Source: BOG-908 sp965198915
GTDB taxonomy: Bacteria; Pseudomonadota; Alphaproteobacteria; Acetobacterales; Acetobacteraceae
Assembly (NCBI GenBank): GCA_965198915.1
Contig: CBDAQC010000006.1
Location: 558,001-622,000 of the forward strand
DNA length: 64,000 bases
Direction of reading: 5' to 3'
Part shown: positions 15,400 to 24,222 of the stretch, piece after piece
Layout of the letters: each line of letters starts with the position of its first letter
How positions within the stretch are numbered: position 1 is the stretch's first letter
Notes under the pieces: model-generated
What the model was told of the DNA's origin: nothing
Databases searched by the model: none
Seen by the model: only the letters and a program-made list of their open reading frames with translations
Translations under genes and position numbers: made by a program

Positions 15400-15801
15400 G
15401 TGGAACAAGTAGGCACACAAACCTTATCCGGTATCAGCCATGTGCCCGATGCCTGCAGCGCCGCGCGGGACGTGCTGGCCCGGATAGGCGACAAATGGTC
15501 GATGCTGGTGGTGGTGCTTCTGGGCAGCGGCCCGCGGCGATTTAACGAGTTGCGGCGCATGATCGACGGCATCTCCCAGCGCATGCTGAGCCTGACGCTG
15601 AAAGGCCTGGAGCGTGACGGCCTGGTGCGCCGCACCGTGACACCCACCATCCCGCCGCGGGTGGATTACGAGCTGACCGCCCTGGGCGTGTCTTTGTGGG
15701 AGCCGGTGGAGGAACTCGGGCGTTGGGCGCGGACCCATCAGGCAGCGGTGCAGGCGGCCCGGCGCGCCTTCGATCAGGCCAATGGGAACCCCCTTTCGTG
15801 A
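15400..15801 (+). CDS. HxlR family winged-helix transcriptional regulator
   Basis: A 133-residue HxlR (MarR-like) regulator. It contains ARDVLARIGDKWSMLVV, FNELRRMIDGISQRMLSLTL as the recognition region, LERDGLVRRTV and the wing segment PRVDYELTALG. Cys19 in PDACSAARDVL is at the position used as redox/quinone sensor in YodB/QorR-type proteins. The GTG start has GGAG 7 nt upstream. It likely represses the divergent azoR and itself. Confidence 0.9.
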   Translation: MEQVGTQTLSGISHVPDACSAARDVLARIGDKWSMLVVVLLGSGPRRFNELRRMIDGISQRMLSLTLKGLERDGLVRRTVTPTIPPRVDYELTALGVSLWEPVEELGRWARTHQAAVQAARRAFDQANGNPLS

Positions 15802-15871
15802 GAGAGGCCAGACGCGCACTGGCCGGCCAGAGGACTGTTTTCCGGGTGGGAAAAGCCTACTTGTCTCGGCC

Positions 15872-16420
15872 ATGAACACAGACCCGATAGGCTGGCACGG
15901 CACAACCATCCTCTGCGTACGCCACGGCGGCCAGGTGACCATGGCGGGCGACGGCCAGGTGACCATGGGCCAGACCGTGGTGAAGGGAAACGCCCGCAAG
16001 GTACGCCGCATCGGCGCCGATAACAGCGTGCTCACCGGCTTCGCCGGCGCCACGGCGGATGCGTTCACCTTGCTGGAGCGGCTGGAGGCCAAGCTGGAGC
16101 GCTTTCCCGCGCAGTTGGAACGCGCCTGCGTGGAGCTGGCCAAGGATTGGCGCACGGACCGTTATCTGCGTCGGCTGGAAGCGATGATGGCGGTGGCCGA
16201 CGCCACGCACAGCTATACGCTGACCGGCAATGGCGACGTGCTGGAGCCGGAGGACGGCGTAATCGCCATAGGCTCCGGCGGCAACTACGCGCTGGCCGCC
16301 GCCCGCGCGCTGATAGGCGTTCAAGGCTTCAGCTCCGAAGAGATTGCACGCCGCGCAATGGGGATAGCGGCGGATATCTGCGTGTATACCAACCGTTCGC
16401 TGATCCTAGAAACGCTATGA
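15872..16420 (+). CDS. hslV: ATP-dependent protease peptidase subunit HslV
   Basis: Proteasome-beta-type peptidase of the HslVU (ClpQY) protease, 182 residues. The catalytic threonine follows a 10-residue propeptide: WHG|TTILCVRHGG, with Thr11 becoming Thr1. Other signatures are VTMAGDGQVTMGQTVVK, GFAGATADAFTLLERLE and AIGSGGNYALAAARAL. It forms double hexameric rings capped by HslU. Longer propeptides are usual in alphaproteobacteria. hslU follows 81 nt later, with a repeat arm between, so transcription may be modulated there. Confidence 0.96.
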   Translation: MNTDPIGWHGTTILCVRHGGQVTMAGDGQVTMGQTVVKGNARKVRRIGADNSVLTGFAGATADAFTLLERLEAKLERFPAQLERACVELAKDWRTDRYLRRLEAMMAVADATHSYTLTGNGDVLEPEDGVIAIGSGGNYALAAARALIGVQGFSSEEIARRAMGIAADICVYTNRSLILETL

Positions 16421-16442
16421 TCCGCTGAGTCCCCGACAGGGA

Positions 16443-16495
16443 GCAAAAGTTTTTTGGTTCTTTTTTCAAAAAAGAACCGCTTCCTTACTTCCGGA
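16443..16495. repeat. Single AT-rich repeat arm between hslV and hslU
   Basis: GCAAAAGTTTTTTGGTTC..., core TTTTTTCAAAAAAG, then AACCGCTTCCTTAC. The stem uses GGTTC/GAACC instead of GCTTC/GAAGC. It is inside what should be an operon, so it is either a leaky terminator or a processing signal. Confidence 0.88.
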
Positions 16496-16501
16496 TGTTT
16501 C

Positions 16502-17812
16502 ATGCCCGACTTCACCCCCAGAGAAATCGTAGGCGAGCTGGACCGCTTCATAGTAGGCCAGGCCGACGCCAAACGCGCGGTCGCCATCGCCCTGCGCAAC
16601 CGCTGGCGCCGCGCGCAACTGCCGGACGGCGTGCGTGACGAAGTGGTGCCGAAGAACATCCTGATGATCGGCCCCACCGGTTGCGGCAAGACGGAGATCG
16701 CGCGCCGCCTGGCGAAACTTGCGCAGGCGCCGTTCCTGAAGGTGGAAGCGACGAAGTTCACCGAAGTGGGCTATGTCGGGCGCGACGTGGACAGCATCGT
16801 GCGTGACCTGGTCGAGGTCAGCCTGAACATGCTGCGCGAGACCAGCCGCCGCGAGGTGGCCGCAAAGGCCGAACAGGCGGCCGAGGACAGGCTGGTGGAC
16901 GCGCTGGTAGGCGCCACGGCCAGCGGCGACACGAAATCCAAGTTCCGCCGCATGCTCCGCGCCGGCGAGATGGAAGACAAGGACGTGGAGATCAGCGTCG
17001 CCGACACAGGCGCCGGCATGGGCCAGATCGACATTCCTGGCATGCCGGCCGGCCAGATGATCAATCTGGGCGAGATGATGCGCGGCATGATGGGCGGCCG
17101 GCAGACACAGAAACGCCTGAAGGTGGCCGACGCCCGCCCGATTCTGGCGCGCGAGGAAGCCGACAAGCTCGTCGATACCGAGCGCCTGACGAAAGATGCC
17201 GTGGCACTCGCGGAGAACGACGGAATCGTGTTTCTCGACGAGATCGACAAGGTGTGCGCGCGCTCCAGCGAGGGCGGCTTTCGCGGTGGCGACGTCTCAC
17301 GCGAAGGCGTGCAGCGGGACTTGCTTCCGCTGATCGAAGGCACCACGGTTTCCACCAAATACGGGCCGGTGAAAACCGACCACATATTGTTTATCGCGTC
17401 CGGCGCGTTCCATCTAGCCAAGCCGGCCGATTTGCTGCCGGAGTTGCAGGGCCGCCTGCCGATACGCGTCGAACTGTCGCCGCTGACGCGTGCCGATCTG
17501 CGCCGCATCCTAACCGAGCCGGAACACAACCTGCTTCTGCAATACACCGCGCTGATGCAAACCGAGGGCCTGGCGCTGGAATTCGGTGACGACGCGATCG
17601 ACGCGCTGGCCGATCTGGCGGCCGACATCAACGACCGCGTCGAGAACATCGGTGCGCGGCGGCTGGCGACCGTTTTGGAGAAGCTGTTGGAGGAGATCAG
17701 CTTTTCCGCGTCCGACCGAAGCGGGGAGAGCGTGATGGTGGATGCGGCTTACGTGAAGGAGAAGGTGACGCCGCTGGCGGCTCGCGGGGATCTTAGCCGG
17801 TTTATATTGTGA
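16502..17812 (+). CDS. hslU: HslU ATPase subunit of the HslVU protease
   Basis: A 436-residue AAA+ unfoldase that feeds substrates into HslV. Walker A is GPTGCGKTE; the pore loop is in TKFTEVGYVGRDV; Walker B is VFLDEIDK; the I-domain (about residues 110-230) holds the Met/Gly-rich stretch; and sensor II lies near IGARRLATVLEKL. The C-terminal tail ends LSRFIL, the HslV-activating motif. The ATG 16502 start is set by the family N terminus MPDFTPREIV; upstream in-frame sequence comes from the repeat arm. Confidence 0.97.
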   Translation: MPDFTPREIVGELDRFIVGQADAKRAVAIALRNRWRRAQLPDGVRDEVVPKNILMIGPTGCGKTEIARRLAKLAQAPFLKVEATKFTEVGYVGRDVDSIVRDLVEVSLNMLRETSRREVAAKAEQAAEDRLVDALVGATASGDTKSKFRRMLRAGEMEDKDVEISVADTGAGMGQIDIPGMPAGQMINLGEMMRGMMGGRQTQKRLKVADARPILAREEADKLVDTERLTKDAVALAENDGIVFLDEIDKVCARSSEGGFRGGDVSREGVQRDLLPLIEGTTVSTKYGPVKTDHILFIASGAFHLAKPADLLPELQGRLPIRVELSPLTRADLRRILTEPEHNLLLQYTALMQTEGLALEFGDDAIDALADLAADINDRVENIGARRLATVLEKLLEEISFSASDRSGESVMVDAAYVKEKVTPLAARGDLSRFIL

Positions 17813-17860
17813 CGGAAGAAAGGCCTTCTTTTTTGAAAAAAAGAAGCAACAAACTTCTGG
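17813..17860. repeat. Single AT-rich repeat arm after hslU
   Basis: GGAAGAAAGGCCTTC..., TTTTTTGAAAAAAAG, then AAGCAACAAACTTCTGG. It begins 1 nt after the hslU stop codon. A GGTCCTGG half-centre follows before rsmA. Confidence 0.88.
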
Positions 17861-17894
17861 TCCTGGTACGGTTCGATCCTGCACTGAACGCGTC

Positions 17895-18704
17895 GTGACG
17901 GATTGGCCACCGCTTCGGCAGGTTATCGGGGATTTCCGGCTGGATGCCCGGCGCAAGCTGGGGCAGCATTTCCTACTCGATGAGAACCTGACGGCGAAGA
18001 TCGCGCGTCAGGCCGGCGATCTTTCTGACCGCAACGTTATCGAAGTGGGACCGGGGCCAGGCGGCCTCACCCGCGCGCTACTCGCCACACAAGCCGCGCG
18101 CGTGGTGGCGGTGGAGCTGGACCCACGCGCCGCGGACGCCATACGCGCGCTCGCGGCCCTGAGCGACAACCGGCTGGAGCTCGTAGAAGCCGACGCACTC
18201 GCCACCGATCTTACAACCCTGGTGGCCGCGCCCCGGCAGATCGTGGCCAACCTGCCCTACAACGTCGCCACGCCTTTGCTGATCGGCTGGTTGCGCCAGG
18301 CGGCGCAATGGGAACGCCTGACATTGATGTTCCAGCTCGAAGTGGCCGAACGTATCGCCGCCGCACCCGACACGGAAGCCTACGGCCGCCTCGCCGTGCT
18401 GGCGCAATGGGTGTGCGAGACGGAGTTCCTGATGCGCATCCCGCGCGAGGCGTTCACCCCACCGCCCAAGGTGATCTCCGCCGTGGTTGGTTTCGTGCCC
18501 CGCGCCGTCCAGCCGGACGCCGACCTGTTCGCCAGCATGGAACGCCTGACCGCGGCGGCTTTCGGCCAGCGGCGAAAGATGCTGCGGGGCTCATTGAAAT
18601 CGCTCGGCGGCGAGACGCTGCTTGAACGCGCCGGCATAGACGCGCAGCGGCGCGCGGAGACGTTGTCGGTTGCAGAGTTCGAGCGTCTTGCCCGGTCGAT
18701 CTGA
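17895..18704 (+). CDS. rsmA: 16S rRNA (adenine1518-N6/1519-N6)-dimethyltransferase
   Basis: RsmA (KsgA) dimethylates two adjacent adenines in helix 45 during small-subunit maturation. The 269-residue protein has KLGQHFLLDEN, the SAM-binding VIEVGPGPGGLTRAL, VAVELDP, ADAL, the catalytic NLPYN and the C-terminal FGQRRKMLRGSLK. The start is GTG 17895. In many alphaproteobacteria rsmA follows pdxA and surA; here it follows hslU. Confidence 0.95.
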   Translation: MTDWPPLRQVIGDFRLDARRKLGQHFLLDENLTAKIARQAGDLSDRNVIEVGPGPGGLTRALLATQAARVVAVELDPRAADAIRALAALSDNRLELVEADALATDLTTLVAAPRQIVANLPYNVATPLLIGWLRQAAQWERLTLMFQLEVAERIAAAPDTEAYGRLAVLAQWVCETEFLMRIPREAFTPPPKVISAVVGFVPRAVQPDADLFASMERLTAAAFGQRRKMLRGSLKSLGGETLLERAGIDAQRRAETLSVAEFERLARSI

Positions 18705-18856
18705 GTCAGTCGTTGGTGATCCCGGTCCTTGGCGCGCCCTTGTGCAGTCGCGTTTGGCGCGGTTTCAATCACTGCCCCGCGTGACGTCGAACGCCTCGAT
18801 ATTCGCAACGTTCTCAAATCGGAAAGCGACAGAACGACCGCCCCGAAAGTCGCGCG

Positions 18857-19318
18857 TCAGTGGCTGCCGAATAGCGTAGGGATCGTATCGAACAGCCCAG
18901 GCTGCCCCTTGTCGAAACACCCGGATTTATACGTGCAGGAATCCCCCATCCCCGGCACATAGGATTGCGCTGCGTCGGACTGCCAGGCTTCCGCCCCAGG
19001 ATCGTCGTGCCGAACCAGCTCGGACTCCACGGGCGCTTTCTTCATGCGCCTGCCGAACACGATGATCGTCTCGGTGCCGGGCGGCGGGTCGTCGGGCTGG
19101 CGTTCCGCACGCATGCCAAGCCGCGCCTCGGTCGAGCCGAGCGCCGGCGTCAGGGACCAGGGCACTACCTCGAACCCGGTGGATTTGGCCCGCGGCGCCG
19201 CCGCCTTGTGAGGAACTGGTGCCTGCGCCGCTGCCAGTCCGCTCAGCAGGCACAAACCCGCCGCAGACAAGGTCCCGGGCCGTTTGAGTCGCCGCCGGGC
19301 GGAGGCTTGCTTCCTCAC
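18857..19318 (-). CDS. Hypothetical exported protein
   Basis: An unrecognised protein of about 153 residues. A basic N terminus (VRKQASARRRLKRPG) is followed by a hydrophobic stretch TLSAAGLCLLSGLAAAQA, a plausible signal peptide cleaved after AQA. The mature part carries TETIIVFGRRMKKAP and a C-terminal pair of cysteines in GDSCTYKSGCFDKGQPG. The start is uncertain: GTG 19318 is used, but the frame stays open to TTG 19372. It is convergent with rsmA and upstream in the same direction as nothing obvious. Confidence 0.6.
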   Translation of the reverse strand: MRKQASARRRLKRPGTLSAAGLCLLSGLAAAQAPVPHKAAAPRAKSTGFEVVPWSLTPALGSTEARLGMRAERQPDDPPPGTETIIVFGRRMKKAPVESELVRHDDPGAEAWQSDAAQSYVPGMGDSCTYKSGCFDKGQPGLFDTIPTLFGSH

Positions 19319-19417
19319 CTCGAATAAGGCCGCGTCTTGCGTACCCAGACCCCAGAACCGCAACCGTCCCAAAACCCAGGCCCCCTGCCGCCACGCCGCA
19401 CGCCGTATCTGTGCGCC

Positions 19418-20692
19418 CTAGGTGTTCATAGCGTCAAAGAAATCCTGGTTGGATTTGCTGTATTTCAGCTTGTCCAGCAGGAAGTCCATGCCGTCGCTGG
19501 CGCCCATCGGGTTCAGGATACGCCGCAGCACCCACATCTTGGACAGCGTGCCGCGGTCCACCAGCAGCTCTTCCTTGCGGGTGCCGCTCTTGGTGATGTC
19601 GATCGCCGGGAACGTCCGCTTGTCGGACAGCTTGCGGTCCAGAATGATCTCGGAATTGCCGGTGCCTTTGAACTCCTCGAAGATCACCTCGTCCATGCGG
19701 CTGCCGGTGTCGATCAGCGCCGTGGCGATGATGGTCAGCGAGCCGCCTTCCTCGATGTTGCGCGCCGCACCGAAGAAGCGCTTCGGCCGCTGCAGCGCGT
19801 TGGCGTCCACGCCGCCTGTCAGCACCTTGCCCGAAGACGGCACCACCGTGTTGTAGGCGCGCGCCAGACGCGTGATGCTGTCCAGCAGGATCACCACGTC
19901 GCGCTTGTGCTCCACCAGGCGCTTGGCTTTCTCCAGCACCATCTCGGTCACCTGCACGTGGCGGGTGGCCATCTCGTCGAACGTGCTGGCCACCACCTCG
20001 CCCTTCACGGTGCGCGCCATGTCGGTCACTTCCTCCGGCCGCTCGTCTATCAGCAGCACGATCAGGAAGACTTCGGGGTGGTTGGTCGAAATCGCGGTGG
20101 CGATGCTCTGCAGCATAACCGTCTTGCCGGTGCGCGGCGGCGCCACGATAAGCGCACGCTGGCCCATGCCGATCGGCGCCACCAGGTCGATCACCCGCGG
20201 CGTGCGGTCGGGCTGCGCGCCCTTCACCGTGCTGACCGGCAGGTCCATCTCCATCTTCAGCCGGCGATCGGGATAGAGCGGCGTCAGATTGTCGAAATTG
20301 ATCCGGTGCTTGACCGCCTCGGGGTTTTCGAAATTCACGTGGTCCGGCTTCAGCAGCGCGAAGTAGCGCTCGCCGTCCTTGGGCGCGCGTATCTGGCCGT
20401 CCACCGTGTCGCCGTTGCGCAGGCCGTAGCGCCGCACCTGGTTGGGGCTCACATAGATGTCGTCCGGGCCGGGCAGGTAATTGCTCTCCGGGCTGCGCAG
20501 GAAGCCGAATCCGTCCGGCAGGATTTCCAGCGTGCCGTCGCCCTGTATCGCCTGGTCGCTGTCGGCCAGGTTCTTCAGGATGGCGAACATCATGTCCTGC
20601 TTGCGCAGGCTGGACGCGTTCTCGATTTGCAGGTGTTCGGCGAAGCTCAGCAGGTCGGCCGGTGACTTGGCCTTGAGTTCTGCTAGGTGCAT
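19418..20692 (-). CDS. rho: Transcription termination factor Rho
   Basis: Hexameric RNA helicase, 424 residues. It has an N-terminal helix bundle (HLAELKAKSPADLLSFAEHL), the RNA-binding cold-shock-like domain with DGFGFLRSPESNYLPGPDDIYVS-type sequence, the P-loop APPRTGKTV, Walker B VVILLDSITRLARAYN, Q-loop region VDANALQRPKRFFG and R-loop TKSGTRKEELL. ATG 20692 is chosen because the conserved N terminus begins here; a start at 20731 adds 13 atypical residues. It is the last gene of the heme block. Confidence 0.97.
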   Translation of the reverse strand: MHLAELKAKSPADLLSFAEHLQIENASSLRKQDMMFAILKNLADSDQAIQGDGTLEILPDGFGFLRSPESNYLPGPDDIYVSPNQVRRYGLRNGDTVDGQIRAPKDGERYFALLKPDHVNFENPEAVKHRINFDNLTPLYPDRRLKMEMDLPVSTVKGAQPDRTPRVIDLVAPIGMGQRALIVAPPRTGKTVMLQSIATAISTNHPEVFLIVLLIDERPEEVTDMARTVKGEVVASTFDEMATRHVQVTEMVLEKAKRLVEHKRDVVILLDSITRLARAYNTVVPSSGKVLTGGVDANALQRPKRFFGAARNIEEGGSLTIIATALIDTGSRMDEVIFEEFKGTGNSEIILDRKLSDKRTFPAIDITKSGTRKEELLVDRGTLSKMWVLRRILNPMGASDGMDFLLDKLKYSKSNQDFFDAMNT

Positions 20693-20843
20693 TGAGGGTG
20701 GCCTCGGGGCGTGGGGCATGCGCGCAGGCATGTCCGGGGGAAAAGCAGTCAGGAGAGGTCAGGGATCCTTGGCCATGCCGCAGGAGCCGCTTGGGCGCAC
20801 GAGCGGCGCCTTGTTCGGGTAGGTGGCATAGGAAGGCAAGGCA

Positions 20844-20890
20844 GGCAAGGCCTTCTTTTTTGAAAAAAAGGAGCAAAAAACTTTTGCTTA
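20844..20890. repeat. Single AT-rich repeat arm between rho and hemJ
   Basis: AGGCAAGGCCTTC..., TTTTTTGAAAAAAAG, then GAGCAAAAAACTTTTGC. It lies in the rho-hemJ gap, so it may separate or attenuate the two same-strand transcription units. Confidence 0.85.
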
Positions 20891-20982
20891 CCCGACGCGG
20901 CGGCGCCGGTGCTCGCACGGACCGCCTGGGCTGCTGCAAAAGCGGCCTGGGGCTTCCCTCTTCAAGAAAGACGCTTGGCTAC

Positions 20983-21432
20983 CTAAAACGGCTGCACGAC
21001 CACCATCACCACCGCTACAAGCATCAGAACCGTCGGCACTTCGTTGGCGACCCGGAAAAACCGCTGCGGCTTCACGTTCTGGTCATTGAGGAAATTGCGG
21101 CGCCACTTGTTCATCGCACCGTGCACCCCGCCCAGCCCGAGCACGGCGACGATCTTCACGTAGAACCATCCGGCATGCCAATCCACCAGCCCGGGCGTCA
21201 GCGCCAGGATGATGCCGAAGGCGAACGTCGCCAGCATCGCCGGCGTCATGATCAGCTTGTACAGCCGGCGTTCCATCACCTTGAACAGCTCGCTGGCTTG
21301 GCTGCCGGGGGCCACCTCGCAATGATAGACGAACAGGCGCGGCAGATACAGCATCCCGGCCATCCAGGCGATCAGGCTGATGATGTGCAGCGCCTTGGTC
21401 CACGGATACAGATACGCGAAAGCCGGAATCAC
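20983..21432 (-). CDS. hemJ: Protoporphyrinogen oxidase HemJ
   Basis: A 149-residue integral membrane protein with four hydrophobic helices. It oxidises protoporphyrinogen IX to protoporphyrin IX, the penultimate heme step. The essential histidine is in WTKALHIISLIAW and the essential lysine in GWFYVKIVAVLGLGG. The GTG start overlaps the upstream HAD stop (GTGA). It sits with hemH and hemE on the same strand. Confidence 0.93.
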   Translation of the reverse strand: MIPAFAYLYPWTKALHIISLIAWMAGMLYLPRLFVYHCEVAPGSQASELFKVMERRLYKLIMTPAMLATFAFGIILALTPGLVDWHAGWFYVKIVAVLGLGGVHGAMNKWRRNFLNDQNVKPQRFFRVANEVPTVLMLVAVVMVVVQPF

Positions 21433-22094
21433 GCCGCCTGGTCCAGCAGCACCGCGCGGAACAGCGCCGGCAGTTCGGCCAGATCGGCCACCACATGATC
21501 AGGCGCCCGCGGCAAGCCCGCATGTAGCCCCTCGGGCGCGAACGCCACCACCCGCATGCTGGCCGCCTGCGCCGCGGCGATGCCGGGCACGCTGTCCTCC
21601 ACCACGAGGCAATCGGCCGGGCGCACGCCTTCAGAAGCGGCGGCTGCCAGGAACAGGTCGGGCGCCGGCTTGCCATGCGCCACGTCGCGCGCGCTGTGCA
21701 TACGCCCGGCTACCAAATCGGCCAGCCCGGTATGGCCGAACTTCGCCGCCATCTCCTCGTGGGACGAGTTGGACGCCACCCTGTAGGCCAGCCCCATCGC
21801 CCGCGTCGCCTCCAGCAGCGCCCGCGCGCCGGGCACCGCCGGCACGCCTGCCGCCATCACGCCGATCAGCCGCGCCTGCAGAACAGCCGGCCAATCCTCG
21901 GGCAGCGCCCGGCCGATCGCCGCCTCGTAGACGGGCCGCAGCGCGGACCACGTCATGCCGGTGAACCGCCGCGCCTCGTCCGGCTCCATCTTCCACCCGA
22001 GTGCCGTGGCTTCTTCGGCCAGCAGGCGCCGGCTCGCCGGCTCGCTGTCGATCAGCACGCCGTCGCAATCAAAGATCACCAGGCGGTGCCTCAT
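21429..22094 (-). CDS. HAD family phosphatase (beta-PGM/phosphoglycolate phosphatase-like)
   Basis: A 221-residue HAD subfamily IA enzyme with a helical cap. Motif I is FDCDGVLIDSEP, motif II VASNSSHEEM, the motif III lysine HGKPAPDLFL and motif IV VVEDSVPGIAAAQAA. The DxD motif indicates phosphohydrolase or phosphomutase chemistry on sugar phosphates. It sits between hemH and hemJ with 4-nt overlaps on both sides (ATGA, GTGA), so it is translated with heme genes, yet no specific heme role is known. Confidence 0.9.
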   Translation of the reverse strand: MRHRLVIFDCDGVLIDSEPASRRLLAEEATALGWKMEPDEARRFTGMTWSALRPVYEAAIGRALPEDWPAVLQARLIGVMAAGVPAVPGARALLEATRAMGLAYRVASNSSHEEMAAKFGHTGLADLVAGRMHSARDVAHGKPAPDLFLAAAASEGVRPADCLVVEDSVPGIAAAQAASMRVVAFAPEGLHAGLPRAPDHVVADLAELPALFRAVLLDQAA

Positions 22095-23191
22095 GCAGGC
22101 AGACGCATCGGACAGTCCCGATGCTGGCCGGGGCAGGCGCGCGGGCCGGCAAAGCTGCAGGTGCCGGTGCCGCGCGCCCGCGCCGTCTGCACGGCGGAGG
22201 CCAACGCCGCGATGAAGGCCGGGTCGCTGTTCTGCGCCGGCGCGCGGTAATAGCCGGGCACGCCCATCTTCTCGGCCAGCTCGCGATACTCCACGTCCAG
22301 CTCCACCAGCGTCTCGGAATGCTCGGACACGAAAGCTATCGGCACCACAAGCACGGCAACCTTGTCGCGCGCCGCGTGCTCGATCGCCTCCTCGGTGGAC
22401 GGGTCCAGCCATTTCTGCGGCGTCGCCCGGGACTGGTAGCACACCTGCCAGTCCAGGTCGGCCACCCCCATGCGCTCCACCACCGCCTGTACGGTGCTCT
22501 CTATCTGGAACTGGTAGGGGTCACCGCGCTTGACGATCGTCTCCGGCAGGCCGTGCGCGGAGAACAGCACGCGCAAAGGTGCGGTGGCCGTCTTGCGCGC
22601 TTCGGCCAGGCTGCGCTCCACGATGGCGGCGGTGGCCGCCACGTAGCCGCCGTCCCGGAACCAGCAGCACAGCGTGGTCACCGGCCGTGCCAGGCCCACC
22701 CGCGCCGCCGCCTCGCGCCAGTCGGACAGCGAGCTGCCGGTCGTCGTGGTGGAAAAATGCGGGTAGAGCGGCAGCAGGAACACCTCGTCGGCGTCCCACG
22801 CGCGCAGTTCGGCCGCCGTCTGGCCGCTGAACGGATGCCAGTAGCGCATCGCAATGAAGCAGCGCGCCTCCATCTCGTCCGTGCTCAGCGCCGCTTCCAG
22901 CGCCCGCGCCTGATCCTGCGTCAGCTCCAGAAGCGGCGATTTCCCGCCCAAGATCGCGTAGTTCTCGGTGGCCGGCTTTACCCGCGCGCGCGCGATGATG
23001 CGCGCCAGCAGCGGCCGGATGAAGAACGGCACACGCAGGATCGCCGGGTCCTGGAACAGGTTCAGCAGGAACGGCTTGATCGCCGCGGGCGAGTCCGGGC
23101 CGCCCAGATTGAACAGCACCACCGCCAGCCGCCGGCGCCTGGCGGGAAGGGGAGCGTCCGGAACACCGCCGGCCAAAGCCGGCGCGTCCAA
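22091..23191 (-). CDS. hemH: Ferrochelatase
   Basis: Inserts Fe2+ into protoporphyrin IX to make protoheme. The family core begins RRLAVVLFNLGGPDSPAAIK and contains the catalytic-His segment LFSAHGLPETIVKRGDPY, the acidic SEHSETLVELDVEY and WLDPSTEEA. The start is uncertain: TTG 23191, 2 nt after the hemE stop, gives 366 residues; TTG 23176 is another option. The C-terminal tail carries three cysteines (TGTC, RAC, RDC) beyond the usual fold, possibly for a [2Fe-2S] cluster. Its stop overlaps the HAD start. Confidence 0.93.
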   Translation of the reverse strand: MDAPALAGGVPDAPLPARRRRLAVVLFNLGGPDSPAAIKPFLLNLFQDPAILRVPFFIRPLLARIIARARVKPATENYAILGGKSPLLELTQDQARALEAALSTDEMEARCFIAMRYWHPFSGQTAAELRAWDADEVFLLPLYPHFSTTTTGSSLSDWREAAARVGLARPVTTLCCWFRDGGYVAATAAIVERSLAEARKTATAPLRVLFSAHGLPETIVKRGDPYQFQIESTVQAVVERMGVADLDWQVCYQSRATPQKWLDPSTEEAIEHAARDKVAVLVVPIAFVSEHSETLVELDVEYRELAEKMGVPGYYRAPAQNSDPAFIAALASAVQTARARGTGTCSFAGPRACPGQHRDCPMRLPA

Positions 23192-23193
23192 GG

Positions 23194-24222
23194 TCAGCAG
23201 CTGCGCAGAAATTCGACCAACTCCGCCACGTGTTCCGGCCGTGTCTGCGGCAGGATGCCGTGGCCCAGGTTGAAGATGTGTGGCCTGCCGCGAAGTGCAC
23301 CCACTATCGACGAAATCTCCCGCCGCATCGCGTCCCCGCCGGCGATCAGCGCGATCGGATCGAGGTTGCCCTGCAAGGCCACGCTGTCCGGCACGAAGGC
23401 CGCCGCGCGCGCCGGGTCCGTCCCGGTGTCCAGTGCCACGCAATCCACGCCGGTGCGTTCGGCGTACATTCCGGCATACATTCCGGCCAGACGCGGGAAA
23501 CCGATCACCGGCACGCCGGGGTAGCGCGCGTTCAGCGCGGAGACGATGGCGCGGGCCGGCTCCACCACGTAGCGCAGGAACTGGCTGGGCGGCAGCATCC
23601 CGGCCCAGGTGTCGAACAGCATCACCACCTCCGCCCCCGCCTGTATCTGGGCGCAGAGATAGTCCGTGGTGGATTGCGTCAGCATGTCCATCAGCCGGTC
23701 GAACAGCGCCGGCTCGCTGAACGCCATGCCGCGCGTCTGGGCGAAATCGCGCGTGCCGCCGCCTTCCACCATGTAGCAGGCCACCGTGAACGGCGCGCCG
23801 CAGAAGCCGATCAGCGTGCAGGCGGGCGGCAAGGCGCGGCGCAGCCGGCCGATCGTCTCCAGCACCGGCGCCGTCGCTTCCGCCACGCGCGCGGGATCGA
23901 GCGCGTCCAGATCGGCCGCACTGCGCACCGGCACCAGCACCGGGCCCACGCCGTCCGTGAAGCGCACGTCCTGGCCCAGTGCCCAGGGCAGGATCAGGAT
24001 GTCGCTGAACAGGATCGCCGCATCCATGCCGAACCGGCGTATCGGCTGCAGCGTTATCTCGGTGGCCAGGTCAGGCGACATGCAGCGCGCGATGAACCCG
24101 CCGCTGCTGTCCTTGATGGCGCGGTATTCCGGCAAGTACCGCCCGGCCTGCCGCATCAGCCATACCGGCGGCGGCCACACATCGTCGCCTGCCAGCACGC
24201 GCAGGATTGGCTTCTCGGTCAT
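23194..24222 (-). CDS. hemE: Uroporphyrinogen decarboxylase
   Basis: Removes four acetate carboxyls from uroporphyrinogen III to give coproporphyrinogen III. The 342-residue TIM barrel has WLMRQAGRYLPEY (substrate arginines), the catalytic-Asp segment AILFSDILILPWALG, GFCGAPFTVACYM, FDTWAGML and FNLGHGILPQT. ATG 24222 has GGGA about 6 nt upstream. It is the first gene of the hemE-hemH-HAD-hemJ run and diverges from ppsR across the candidate origin. Confidence 0.96.
   Translation of the reverse strand: MTEKPILRVLAGDDVWPPPVWLMRQAGRYLPEYRAIKDSSGGFIARCMSPDLATEITLQPIRRFGMDAAILFSDILILPWALGQDVRFTDGVGPVLVPVRSAADLDALDPARVAEATAPVLETIGRLRRALPPACTLIGFCGAPFTVACYMVEGGGTRDFAQTRGMAFSEPALFDRLMDMLTQSTTDYLCAQIQAGAEVVMLFDTWAGMLPPSQFLRYVVEPARAIVSALNARYPGVPVIGFPRLAGMYAGMYAERTGVDCVALDTGTDPARAAAFVPDSVALQGNLDPIALIAGGDAMRREISSIVGALRGRPHIFNLGHGILPQTRPEHVAELVEFLRSC

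Noticed and set aside
19337..20665. Long plus-strand open frame of 442 codons across rho
   Set aside because: It mirrors the rho gene on the other strand, has no family features and a His/Arg/Gln-rich composition typical of antisense frames in GC-rich DNA.
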